Assembly: GCA_013416395.1 (NCBI GenBank)
Contig: JACCEP010000007.1
Location: 124,001 to 188,000, forward strand
Source: Alcaligenaceae bacterium
GTDB lineage: Bacteria > Pseudomonadota > Gammaproteobacteria > Burkholderiales > Burkholderiaceae_B
Length of the DNA stretch: 64,000 nucleotides
Reading direction: 5' to 3'
Of the stretch, positions 36,229-44,655 are shown one piece after another. The translations under genes and the position numbers were made by a program. Under the pieces are notes generated by a model. That model saw only the letters and a program-made list of their open reading frames with translations, was not told the origin of the DNA and ran no database searches. Numbering within the stretch: the first letter of the stretch is position 1; every line of letters starts with the position of its first letter.

Positions 36229-36710
36229 AGCACTATGACCCTCGCGACAATCACGCCTTTGCGCTTGGCCGTGACGCCTTCGGACGTTTGCAGCTGATCA
36301 TGAGCGGAAAAATCATCGGCCCTTTGACACCCGTGCGCAGCTTTCCAATATCAGCCCCCAGTGAAGGGATCGCACTGGTTGATGACGACGGCACCGAGCA
36401 GGTCTGGCTAGACCGGCTGGATGACTTGCCGCTGGACCAGCGCACCTTGGTGCAAGAAGAGCTGGCGAGCCGGGAGTTTACGCCAGAGATCCGCCGTATA
36501 AGGCAGGTTTCCAGCTTTGCCACACCCAGCCGCTGGCAGGTCGACACCGATAAGGGTGAAACAACCCTGCTACTGAAGGCAGAAGAAGATATACGCAGGC
36601 TGTCATCGACAACGTTGCTGATCGCTGACGGCTACGGCGTACAGTTTTTAATTCGCAATGTAAGTGCTCTGGACAAGGGCAGTCGTCGCCTGCTTGATCA
36701 TTTTCTATAG
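36225..36710 (+). CDS. DUF1854 family protein of the cyanophycin locus
   Basis: The 161-residue soluble protein matches DUF1854. The N-terminal part contains GRLQLIMSGKIIGPLTPVRSFPIS and then IALVDDDGTEQVWLDRLDDL. EELASREFTPEIRRIRQVSSF and a final FLIRNVSALDKGSRRLLDHFL follow. It begins with a TTG codon at 36225 that overlaps the TGA of the ABC transporter gene, with AAAGGGGAA as ribosome binding site. Translational coupling suggests that it works on or with that transporter. The family has no known biochemical function. Confidence 0.9.
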   Translation: MKHYDPRDNHAFALGRDAFGRLQLIMSGKIIGPLTPVRSFPISAPSEGIALVDDDGTEQVWLDRLDDLPLDQRTLVQEELASREFTPEIRRIRQVSSFATPSRWQVDTDKGETTLLLKAEEDIRRLSSTTLLIADGYGVQFLIRNVSALDKGSRRLLDHFL

Positions 36711-36731
36711 ACCAGCAAAACGGGCTTGCGT

Positions 36732-37880
36732 TTAACCCGGAAGCTGCAGTTGCAAAGATTCAGGGCGCACAAAACACGCACACTCTCGGCTTGTGTCTAT
36801 GCAACCGCCCTCACCATAGATGCCGCGAGGATCACGCCAGCGCAACATGCGTTCCATGATGCGCCCCACTTCGGTGGGATCCTGCAGCGACTTGGCTACG
36901 CACTCATCGACCACATCCTCATCCATCTGAAGCTTGCCGGCCTGATCACGGTACGTGGCATGACGCCAGTGAAAAAGCTCTACGCATTTAGACGTGAGGG
37001 TAAAAGGCTGATCGCGTTTCCAGAAGTTGGTGAACAAGCCTGAGCCCAGATAGAACACCCAGGAGCCTTCATAACCTTCAACATTTGACGAATGCTCGTC
37101 AGGGTTTCGAAACCACAGCCGATCACCCGGAATGTAGAACTTGGGCGGCAACGGATGCTCCATGGAGCCGTATTCACGCAGAAACACATCGTGAAACTGG
37201 CCCGACATAATGGCGCGGGTTTGCCACTGCTGCTCCAGCTGAGCAAAAAGCGCGGGGTTGCTAGCCGCCAGCTCCTGAGCAATGGCAAGCAAGATGACAT
37301 ACTCTGTGGCGCGATAACAGGAGAACGAATACAACTTACCCGAGCGATCCGGCTGCGTCGTCTTTTGCAAGGCTTCAATCAAGGGTTTGCCCGGCAACAA
37401 GGTAAAGCCGCGATCCTGGGCGTATGCCCAGAATTCTTCAGGCCGTTCGGCATGCTCCGTATCAAAGGCCAGCGCCGTAAGCCGCGCCGCCTGCACGATG
37501 TTCTGTCGTATACGAACCGCCGAGCTTAGCTCTTCGTAGCTGGGGTAGGCAAAGGAAACCGGCCCAAGCAGCATGGCGAGCAGTATTTCGCGCTCAAGAT
37601 CGCGAGCGTTGGCGTGGGTGTCCAGCGCCAGAGTCTTGCATAGCTGCGTGGTATCGCAATCGGGTGCCCACTGCTTCGCTTTGCCAGCATTTAGCCGAAA
37701 CTGAACCCAACTGGCCTCGGCGTGCCGGAAGGCATACGTGTCCACATCTTCGTCAAGTTGCAGCGCCTGCAACCTTGCCATGAAACGCTGCCGGGATAGC
37801 TCCAGCCCTTGTTGCGATGTGTCATAAAGCAAAATACCTGGCAGATTGATCTCGGCGGAAATCTGGCCTGCTGCGCTCAT
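36732..37880 (-). CDS. Putative Tgl-type transglutaminase-like protein
   Basis: The 382-residue protein has no signal peptide or membrane segment. Two parts resemble the Bacillus spore transglutaminase Tgl (protein-glutamine gamma-glutamyltransferase). One is YSFSCYRATEYVILLAIAQE, where Cys188 sits like the catalytic cysteine. The other is PGDRLWFRNPDE, followed by GYEGSWVFYLGSGLF, which matches PGD-x3-F-x-NP and G-E-x-V-x2-L-x2-GL. In Tgl a glutamate follows the glycine (GEN). Here the order is Glu271-Gly272-Ser273, so the second catalytic residue may be shifted or lost. It is convergent with the DUF1854 gene, 22 bp apart, so it belongs to the cyanophycin neighbourhood. The family call is inferred from motifs. 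The gene itself is certain. Confidence 0.6.
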   Translation of the reverse strand: MSAAGQISAEINLPGILLYDTSQQGLELSRQRFMARLQALQLDEDVDTYAFRHAEASWVQFRLNAGKAKQWAPDCDTTQLCKTLALDTHANARDLEREILLAMLLGPVSFAYPSYEELSSAVRIRQNIVQAARLTALAFDTEHAERPEEFWAYAQDRGFTLLPGKPLIEALQKTTQPDRSGKLYSFSCYRATEYVILLAIAQELAASNPALFAQLEQQWQTRAIMSGQFHDVFLREYGSMEHPLPPKFYIPGDRLWFRNPDEHSSNVEGYEGSWVFYLGSGLFTNFWKRDQPFTLTSKCVELFHWRHATYRDQAGKLQMDEDVVDECVAKSLQDPTEVGRIMERMLRWRDPRGIYGEGGCIDTSRECACFVRPESLQLQLPG

Positions 37881-37983
37881 GATATTTTTTCTCGCGGTGG
37901 GGGCAAAAGCAGTTATGGAAGAATCGCCATATTACTCCCGGAAATGGCTGAAATTTTACTAGGGCCGCCCGTCTTCCACGCGG

Positions 37984-38862
37984 TCACTCAGCAATGCGGT
38001 ACCAAAGCGCGCCTATCCATTCATGCAGGACGGTGTTCGATTGATTCAGGCCGTCGAGCTTGGGCAAGTATTGCAGCAGGTTATCCAGCGGCGCAGGCTG
38101 GAAGGCCGTGGGTGCCGGAATGACAGTAAAGCCAACACGCTGGTAGCTGGCGATAGCGCGGCGCATGTGCGAAGCGCTTGTAACCAGCAATATCGTCTGT
38201 ATTCCCTGCGGTTTGAGCATGTCCCAGGAGTACTGCGCATTTTCGGCCGTGTTCTCCGACCTGCCCTCTACCCATTGCACCGGTGTGGCAAAAAATGTGT
38301 GCAAATCGTTGGCCATGGTCTGCCCTGACGACTCGCCATTGACCGGCACCCCGCCCGACACCAGAATGGGCAGGCCCGTGCGCTTGTGAAGATAGGCGCC
38401 GTAACGGATTCTAAGCAAGCTGGACTCTGCTGTCGTGTTAATGCCACCAAACTCGGGCTGCCGGTACAGCACGCCACCGGCCAGCACCACGATGGCTTGG
38501 GCATCGCGCGCTGCACCCTGATCCAGCGCTGCCGGCGTAAGCACCGGCACATCCTCGAGCTTGCTCAACAGCTTGTGCGACACCACCGGCATGGACAACA
38601 CAATAATGCACAACATGCTGACAAGAATGATGCCGATTCCTGTGCGGCGATAGCCGCGCCACAGAAGAATGCAGCTCAATGCCATCAAAAGCAGCAAGTT
38701 GCCCGGAAAAAGTAGCGCCATGGAAACGGCTTTAGAGGCAATAAGAGACGGAGACATGGCAAACAGCATTATCAGCAAAAGCGCGCGTGGCGCGATGGCC
38801 GGATTGTAGTCGGTGTCGTCATCGGCAACTGCGTCAGATGGCGCCGACTTTGGGCGCGGCAA
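37984..38862 (-). CDS. YdcF/SanA/ElyC family (DUF218) membrane protein
   Basis: The 292-residue protein has two or three N-terminal membrane segments (residues about 27-95) and a DUF218 domain in the periplasm or cytoplasm. The domain motifs are AIVVLAGGVLYRQPEFGG, TTAESSLLRIRYGAYLHKRTG, LPILVSGGVP, ENTAENAQYSWDML and LLVTSASHMRRA. The related ElyC and SanA affect envelope biosynthesis, while YdcF binds S-adenosylmethionine. The function here is unknown. The frame starts with TTG at 38862, and no good ribosome binding site is visible. An ATG at 38769 or 38757 could be the true start. It lies between the Tgl-like gene and the fbp operon. Confidence 0.82.
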   Translation of the reverse strand: MPRPKSAPSDAVADDDTDYNPAIAPRALLLIMLFAMSPSLIASKAVSMALLFPGNLLLLMALSCILLWRGYRRTGIGIILVSMLCIIVLSMPVVSHKLLSKLEDVPVLTPAALDQGAARDAQAIVVLAGGVLYRQPEFGGINTTAESSLLRIRYGAYLHKRTGLPILVSGGVPVNGESSGQTMANDLHTFFATPVQWVEGRSENTAENAQYSWDMLKPQGIQTILLVTSASHMRRAIASYQRVGFTVIPAPTAFQPAPLDNLLQYLPKLDGLNQSNTVLHEWIGALWYRIAE

Positions 38863-38935
38863 GGGGCTGCATGGCTTGCACCGCGATGCATCTGCGGCAG
38901 GTGTATGTGTGTACTGCCGTGATCAGCGCAATTAA

Positions 38936-40021
38936 CTACCAATCCATTTTGGCAACTGTGTGCGCCATGATGGCCTGCTCTGCCTGCAGGCTGGCCGGCT
39001 CACTGTAAACCATGCATGGACCCTGAACGCTCAAAAACACCACAGCGCCAAGATCGGGCGCGGACAGCGAGGGCGTGCGCAGACTGATCCGAGTACTACC
39101 CGCCAGCAAATCCAGCATGGTATGGTCGCCCCGAAACGAGCGATGCATGACGCGAGCTGAAACACCCGAACCTTGCGGCGCAAGCCGAACCTGTTCGGGC
39201 CTAAGCATGATCGAAACAGCACCGAACGTAGCTGAAACTGGGCCATGCATGGCAAGCAGGCCCAAAGGTGACGCTACGCCTTGTGCAGTGACCTTTGCAG
39301 TGAGAAAAATCGTTCCTCCCGTCAGTCTGGCGACCGAAGGGTTTGCAGGCCGCCAGTAAACGGTTTCAGGGCTGGCGCATTGCATGATTTGACCAGCCTG
39401 CATGACCGCCATGTGATCCGACACGGCAAAAGCCTCGCCCGGATCGTGCGTGACCAAAATAGTAGTGGTGCCGGTTTGCCTTAGCACGCCGATTACGTCT
39501 TCGCACATGCGCCGACGCAAATCCAAGTCCAGCGCATTGAAGGGTTCATCCAGCAGGATCAGCGCAGGATCCGGAGCCAGTGCGCGTGCCAGTGCCACGC
39601 GCTGCTGCTGCCCACCAGACAACTCATGCGGGAACCGCTTGCCCAAGCCCGAAAGGCCAGTTAGCGCCAGCGCTTCCTTGACGCGTTGATGACTGCCCCG
39701 ATGTTTGTGCAAGCCATAGCGCACATTGCCCTCGACGGTCAGATGCGGAAAGAGTGAGCCTTCTTGCGGCACATAGCCAATGCCGCGACGTTCGGGGGGT
39801 ACGAATACAGACGGCGAGGCGACGGTACGTTCATCGAATGCTATACGGCCCTGATCCAGACGATCGAACCCCGCGATCAGACGCAACAGCGTCGTTTTAC
39901 CGCAACCCGAAGGCCCCAGCAACGTGCTCACGGTGCCGTGCTGAACAGTCAGGCTGGCATGGCTAAGAACGTCGACATTGCCATACTGCTTGCAAACGCC
40001 CTCGATTGAGATAGTACTCAT
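38936..40021 (-). CDS. fbpC: Ferric iron ABC transporter ATP-binding protein (FbpC type)
   Basis: The 361-residue ATPase has Walker A GPSGCGKTT at residues 36-44, signature LSGGQQQRVALARALA, Walker B ALILLDEPFNALD and the switch histidine in LVTHDPGEA. A C-terminal TOBE-like regulatory domain follows (SIMLRPEQVRL). These features and the linked FbpA and FbpB make it the motor of an iron(III) importer. The ATG at 40021 overlaps the stop of the permease gene (ATGA). The frame extends 14 codons upstream, but those lie inside the permease gene. Confidence 0.92.
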   Translation of the reverse strand: MSTISIEGVCKQYGNVDVLSHASLTVQHGTVSTLLGPSGCGKTTLLRLIAGFDRLDQGRIAFDERTVASPSVFVPPERRGIGYVPQEGSLFPHLTVEGNVRYGLHKHRGSHQRVKEALALTGLSGLGKRFPHELSGGQQQRVALARALAPDPALILLDEPFNALDLDLRRRMCEDVIGVLRQTGTTTILVTHDPGEAFAVSDHMAVMQAGQIMQCASPETVYWRPANPSVARLTGGTIFLTAKVTAQGVASPLGLLAMHGPVSATFGAVSIMLRPEQVRLAPQGSGVSARVMHRSFRGDHTMLDLLAGSTRISLRTPSLSAPDLGAVVFLSVQGPCMVYSEPASLQAEQAIMAHTVAKMDW

Positions 40022-41574
40022 AGCGTTTCTCCATAGTGCAGCATGCGTCGGGTGAAGAACCATACTGGAATAATTGAAATCAGAACCAGCAGCGCCGCAA
40101 AAGGCGCTGCCGCCGCGTATTCGGCATCATAGGTATACGACCATACCTGGGTGGCCAGCGTCGAGACGCCGGTCGGCGCCAGCATGAGCGTGGCCGTAAG
40201 CTCGCGCATAATTTCGAGCATCATCAGTGCCAGCGCGGCACCGATGCCGGGTGCAATATTGGGCAAAACGACGGAGATAAACGCCTGTAGTGGCCGGCGG
40301 CCGAGACTGCGGGCAATATGCTCGATTTGCGGTGATACCAGTTCAACCGACGCACGCAATGAGGACTGCGCAAGCGGCAGGAACAAAATGGCGTATGCGC
40401 AAAGCAGCAGCAAACTGCTTTGATAGATGGCAGGCACCAGCCGTATAGACAAAAACACCAGCGCGAGTGCCACCACGACGCCGGGCAGCCCGTGAACAAT
40501 ATAAGGCAATCGCTCTGCAAACGCGGACAAACGGCCACGATGCCGCACGGCAAGCAAGACCAGGGGAATGGCAAGAATGCTGGTGAGCACAGCACCTGAC
40601 AGCCCAAACACGACCGTATCCACCAGGGCTGGCAGAATCTCTGCATAACCCAGCCCCCCAGAGCTGCCGTGCAACAGCCAATAAGCCAGCGTGCCCAGGG
40701 GTACACCCAGGCCCAGTACGCCTAGCAAACTAAAAAAGATCAGAACAACTGGTGCTGCACGCCTCAGGGGTACCGTGGTTACCCGCCGTGCACTACCCCG
40801 CCCCACGCGTGTAACCCGCTTGACGCCGCGCATGCGCATTTCAGCGTAAGCGGCCGGTAGGCATAGCGCCATAAGTACCAGAGATTGCAGCGCTGCCGAT
40901 GCACTGTCGAACTGCAACTCATACGATTGGAAAATTGCGGTGGTAAACGTCTGTACACGCAGCAGGGCAAGCGCACCGAATTCGGCAAACATATGGGTGA
41001 GCACTAACAGCGCGCCGCTACCCAGCGCTGGCAGTAATTGCGGCAACAAGGCGCGAAAAAAAGTACGCCATGGCCCATTGCCCAGCGAACGGGATACGTC
41101 CTCAAAACCCGGGTCTGTGCTGCGCAGTGCCGCTGCGACAGGCAAATACACCAGCGGGTAACTGGACAGCGACAGAATCAATATTGCGCCAGGCATGCTC
41201 TGGAAGCTGATGTCGATGGACGACCAGGCATAGCTGGACACAAAAGCCGGCACAGCCAACGGCAAGCTCGCGGCAACGCGCCATAGATGCCGTCCGGAAA
41301 GGTCAGAACGCTCTACACACCAGGCCACAGCAACACCAATCAGACTTGCCGCAACTGTTACGCCGGTAGCGAGTATTAGCGTGTTGGCCAGCAGTGTGTA
41401 CGTGCGACCACGGAAAAGTTCTTCCCCTATACCGCCCATGCCAACTTGCGTTGCGCGCAATGCCACATAGATGAGTGGCAGCATCACTAACGCAACGGGC
41501 ACCAGCGCCGCAGCGATAATCCAGGGCGAAGGCGTCGCGCGCGCATGGCGCGCAGACGCCTTGATCCAGCTCAC
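40018..41574 (-). CDS. fbpB: Ferric iron ABC transporter permease (FbpB type)
   Basis: The 518-residue inner-membrane protein is a duplicated permease of about 12 membrane segments. Each half carries an EAA-type loop: FEDVSRSLGNGPWRTFFRALLP in the first and IEHIARSLGRRPLQAFISVVLP in the second. This fused form is typical of FbpB/SfuB. It starts with GTG at 41574, overlapping the FbpA stop by 4 bp (GTGA). It passes ferric iron from FbpA to the cytoplasm with FbpC as the energy source. Confidence 0.93.
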   Translation of the reverse strand: MSWIKASARHARATPSPWIIAAALVPVALVMLPLIYVALRATQVGMGGIGEELFRGRTYTLLANTLILATGVTVAASLIGVAVAWCVERSDLSGRHLWRVAASLPLAVPAFVSSYAWSSIDISFQSMPGAILILSLSSYPLVYLPVAAALRSTDPGFEDVSRSLGNGPWRTFFRALLPQLLPALGSGALLVLTHMFAEFGALALLRVQTFTTAIFQSYELQFDSASAALQSLVLMALCLPAAYAEMRMRGVKRVTRVGRGSARRVTTVPLRRAAPVVLIFFSLLGVLGLGVPLGTLAYWLLHGSSGGLGYAEILPALVDTVVFGLSGAVLTSILAIPLVLLAVRHRGRLSAFAERLPYIVHGLPGVVVALALVFLSIRLVPAIYQSSLLLLCAYAILFLPLAQSSLRASVELVSPQIEHIARSLGRRPLQAFISVVLPNIAPGIGAALALMMLEIMRELTATLMLAPTGVSTLATQVWSYTYDAEYAAAAPFAALLVLISIIPVWFFTRRMLHYGETL

Positions 41575-42605
41575 GCCAGCCCGGCTTCGCGGCGCAAGTC
41601 CAGGGCATCGGCCGCGTCGCCTAGATCAGCGGGGCTGACCTTAGGGGGATCAAGCTCGTCGAAAGGTTTAAGGTGAAATGGCGACACAACGCCCGGACGT
41701 AATGGATATTCAGCTACCGAGTCCACAATGGCCTGTTGCCCCGCTTGGCTTACCATGAAGGCCAACAACTGCTGGGCCGCAGCCTGATTGGTGGATGTCT
41801 TGAGTATGCCTGCCGCAGATACCGTGATAAGGCCGCCCGGGTCGTCCTTGTTGGTGGAGTAATGCAGTGCGGACTTCATTTTGTCTTCACCAACCTCCTT
41901 GGCAACGGCGAACCAGTAGTAATTATTTACCAGTGCAGTGGCGATCTCGCCAGCCTCGACCGCCTTCATGGCGGCCATATTACCGTTATAAATACGGCCG
42001 TATTGCTTGAGCCCCTTGAGCCAGTTCAGTGCCGCCGGACGACCCTTGAGAAGCTTGATGGCGATTAACTGCTCTTGGAACGCGCCACTGGTGGGCACGA
42101 AGCCGACTTTGTCCTTCCAGGCCTCAGTTGCCATGTCGAGCACCGAGGCAGGCAGTTCGGCAGGTTTGACCATATCGCGGTTATAGGCAATGACGCGACA
42201 CCGAGCGCTGACGCTGGTCCAGACGCCGTTTTTGGCTGTGTAGCCTGGCAGCACCTGGCTGAGCGTGCTGTCATCCAGCTTGACCAGCAGGCCTTTCTCG
42301 CCCAGGGTAGCCACAGGCGGACTTTCTTCCGCATAGAACACATCAGCCGGCGAACGCTGGCCTTCTTCGATGATCTGATTGGCCAACTGCGAGCTGCTGC
42401 CTTTGCGGATTGCTACCTTGATGCCAGTTGCTTTTGTAAATGCGTCAACCAGCGCCGCCGTGGTGCGAGCATGTTGACCGTTATAAAGCGTGAGTGTTTG
42501 GGCTTCTGCCGCCTGGGCAAAGCGCAATGTGGGGGCACCAATCAGCACACCTGCCCCCATAATGATTCCATGGCGCAGCAAAGTGCGTCGAGTGATATCG
42601 GCCAT
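41571..42605 (-). CDS. fbpA: Ferric iron-binding periplasmic protein (FbpA type)
   Basis: The 344-residue receptor has a Tat-like signal (DITRRTLLRHG, then a hydrophobic core ending FAQAAEA). The mature protein starts QTLTLYNGQHARTTAALVDAF, as in FbpA/FutA proteins. ALVNNYYWFAVAKEVG contains the tandem tyrosines that hold ferric iron in this family. AGGAG stands 8 bp before the ATG at 42605. The gene leads an fbpABC operon whose members overlap by 4 bp each. A Fur-like box lies 37 bp upstream, so iron should repress it. The longer frame (to 42656) has no ribosome binding site. Confidence 0.92.
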   Translation of the reverse strand: MADITRRTLLRHGIIMGAGVLIGAPTLRFAQAAEAQTLTLYNGQHARTTAALVDAFTKATGIKVAIRKGSSSQLANQIIEEGQRSPADVFYAEESPPVATLGEKGLLVKLDDSTLSQVLPGYTAKNGVWTSVSARCRVIAYNRDMVKPAELPASVLDMATEAWKDKVGFVPTSGAFQEQLIAIKLLKGRPAALNWLKGLKQYGRIYNGNMAAMKAVEAGEIATALVNNYYWFAVAKEVGEDKMKSALHYSTNKDDPGGLITVSAAGILKTSTNQAAAQQLLAFMVSQAGQQAIVDSVAEYPLRPGVVSPFHLKPFDELDPPKVSPADLGDAADALDLRREAGLA

Positions 42606-42641
42606 ATCGTAACTCCTGATGTTCAGAGTCATAATTTTATG

Positions 42642-42660
42642 GCAAATACGAATCATTAGC
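42642..42660 (-). promoter_or_regulatory. Fur-like box upstream of fbpA
   Basis: The 19 bases GCAAATACGAATCATTAGC match 13 of 19 positions of the classical Fur consensus, with the right half AATCATTA nearly perfect. A TAAAAT that could be a -10 box lies next to it at 42634-42639. Binding would block the fbpA promoter under iron-rich conditions. Confidence 0.5.
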
Positions 42661-42669
42661 CTTACGATG

Positions 42670-42696
42670 CGCTGAACACCCCCCTATAATTCAGCG
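42670..42696. promoter_or_regulatory. Hairpin CGCTGAA/TTCAGCG upstream of fbpA
   Basis: Seven-base arms CGCTGAA and TTCAGCG flank a 13-nt C-rich loop that contains TATAAT-like bases. It lies between the Fur-like box and the 13-bp repeat array. It could be an operator or part of the end of the upstream transcript. Confidence 0.3.
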
Positions 42697-42710
42697 ATTC
42701 GCGCCTCCTC

Positions 42711-42800
42711 TTATCTGGACCTCTTATCTGGACCTCTTATCTGGACCTCTTATCTGGACCTCTTATCTGGACCTCTTATCTGGACCTCTTATCTGGACCT
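42711..42800. repeat. Tandem repeat, 7 copies of a 13-bp unit
   Basis: The unit TTATCTGGACCTC is repeated with exact 13-bp spacing at 42711, 42724, 42737, 42750, 42763, 42776 and 42789. The copies are identical, and only the last differs at its end (CTGG). The array fills much of the gap between the exported lyase gene, which ends at 42835, and the fbpA promoter. Identical copies point to recent slippage, so the copy number probably varies between strains. No protein is encoded across it. Confidence 0.95.
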
Positions 42801-42834
42801 GGCCAACATGTGTCGCCAGGCCCTGTGGTCAGGC

Positions 42835-44364
42835 TTAGCTCGCTTTTTTAGCTTGCTCGGTATCGCCAGTTTTTTCCAAAAGCTTGCTGAAGTCACCGTC
42901 CAGCTGTTTAAGCGAAGTATCGATGGCCTTGTGCTTCGCATCGATCCAAGCCTGCTGGTCGGCAAGATCTTTTTTGGCTTCTTCGATCATGCGCTTCATT
43001 TCTGCAGGCTGTGGCCCACCCGCTGTCGCACGATTATTCACAATGGCAACAGGGTCCAGAGTGGCCTTGAAATCAGCCTCGCTCATAGGAAGCTCCTTGG
43101 CGTATGACGCATCGCGCACGACCTCTGCGTAAATACGTTGCGCTTGTGCATAAGGAAAATCCAGCGGCTTGATATTGTTTTTCTTCGCGTAACTCACCAC
43201 TTCCGATGCAAAATGGTGTCCGATACGGAAAGGCAGTTTGTGATTGCGCATTAACGAGTCTGCCAGCTCCTGTGACGCTGTCCAGTCGCTGTTCAGCTCT
43301 TCCAGAGCGCGCTCAGGGTCTACCACAAGCGCCTTCATCACGTCGTCCCAATTTTTCAGGGTCTTCATGGCACTGGCCACCATTTCACTATTGGTTTTGG
43401 CGCTTTTCGGATCGGCCATCCCCGGTGTGATGTTGTGCGTTTGTATGATGGGGCCAAATGCCAGCGTCAAAGCGGTAGAAGCGCTGCTGCGTGTACGGTT
43501 GAGCAAACCAGGATTGCGCTTTTGCGGCATGGCACTAGACACATAGGTGTTGTCGCCGCCTTCTTGCAGCAAAATCCACGGACGCGGCTGTGCATACTGA
43601 GTCATCAGATCTTCGATGAAATTGCCGGTATGCAGCGCGACGGTTGTCACAATGGATGCAACCTCGACAGGCTCATCCATGGACGAAATCTGGGCAGCGT
43701 CATAGGCGTTGTCCACCGTGCGGGCAAAGCCCAAATACTGTGCCATGCGTTCACGGTTCAATGGCCAGCTTGTTCCATTGAGCACGGTTGTACCCATCGA
43801 TGATCGGTCCACACGTACATACGCTTCGCGAATACGCTGCGCATCGCGCTGCAGACCCGCCGCATGACCGAGCAAATAGTGACCATAGCTGTTGGGCTGT
43901 GCCGCAACGCCGTTCGTATAGTTGGGCACCACGGTGCCTGCATTCTTTTCTGCCAGATTTACCAGCGTCGTGGATGTCTTTTGCAGACGCTGTGCAAGCG
44001 ACAGTAGGTCATCGCGCAAAATAGCAGAGCGAAAGGTAGCGTGCATGTCCTGGCTGGAGCGCCCTGCGTGCAGCAGGGTAATTTCTTGCCCTGCTGCGGC
44101 TATCATCAATGGCTCAAACGTAATTACGGTCGATGGGCGCTTGCCACCTTTTTCATTACCAGCATCAATTACAGTTTGAATACCCGCAGCAAAGCCCGGC
44201 GCCTCCGCTTTGTCGATCAGGCCCTCGTCGGAATTGATGACCAGGCTTGCCTTGTTCATCTCGCCCAGCCAAAAGAACTCGTCTCGTTTTGGCGTGTCTG
44301 CGGCGCCTGCCACAGAATAGGCGAGCAGGCTCAGACAAACGGCCGACAAAATCGGAGTTTTCAT
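42835..44364 (-). CDS. Exported fumarase/argininosuccinate-lyase superfamily protein
   Basis: The 509-residue protein belongs to the aspartase/fumarase/argininosuccinate lyase superfamily. Its signature loop is SSAMPQKRNPGLLNR, with MPQKRNP at residues 279-285, the catalytic serine loop of the family. A clear signal peptide precedes the enzyme (MKTPILSAVCLSLLAYSVAGAADTPKRD), so it should work in the periplasm, which is odd for this fold. The C-terminus is Lys-rich and helical. GGGAG stands 7 bp before the ATG at 44364; a second ATG at 44367 is also possible. Substrates of the superfamily are fumarate adducts, but the natural one here is unknown. Confidence 0.88.
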   Translation of the reverse strand: MKTPILSAVCLSLLAYSVAGAADTPKRDEFFWLGEMNKASLVINSDEGLIDKAEAPGFAAGIQTVIDAGNEKGGKRPSTVITFEPLMIAAAGQEITLLHAGRSSQDMHATFRSAILRDDLLSLAQRLQKTSTTLVNLAEKNAGTVVPNYTNGVAAQPNSYGHYLLGHAAGLQRDAQRIREAYVRVDRSSMGTTVLNGTSWPLNRERMAQYLGFARTVDNAYDAAQISSMDEPVEVASIVTTVALHTGNFIEDLMTQYAQPRPWILLQEGGDNTYVSSAMPQKRNPGLLNRTRSSASTALTLAFGPIIQTHNITPGMADPKSAKTNSEMVASAMKTLKNWDDVMKALVVDPERALEELNSDWTASQELADSLMRNHKLPFRIGHHFASEVVSYAKKNNIKPLDFPYAQAQRIYAEVVRDASYAKELPMSEADFKATLDPVAIVNNRATAGGPQPAEMKRMIEEAKKDLADQQAWIDAKHKAIDTSLKQLDGDFSKLLEKTGDTEQAKKAS

Positions 44365-44655
44365 CATGTGTCTCCCTTTCAATTAGTTTTAGTTATTCTA
44401 GTGTACGAGATGGTTCGTCCCGGTGTTCCGCAAAACCTATTGCTCCATACGTCGCCAAACGGTCGCCAGCCAAGGCTGCCACTCCGGTAGCAGGCGTATT
44501 TGCCTGTGGTCGCGCACAAGCGCTCCTCGAGGCCAGCCGCGCGCATCAACACCTACCCGTGCCGAAGCGCCGATAACAAACGTAGCGCTTCCGCAGTGCT
44601 TTACTATTGTCCATAAATAAACACATGAATAAAGATAGAGAGGAGCTCAATTTTC

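Noticed and set aside
42711-42800. The 13-bp array considered as a CRISPR array
   Set aside because: The copies are directly adjacent with no spacers, the unit is too short, and no cas gene is present.
44368-44655. Search for a small gene or remnant between the exported lyase and qorA
   Set aside because: No frame had a plausible start, composition or family motif.
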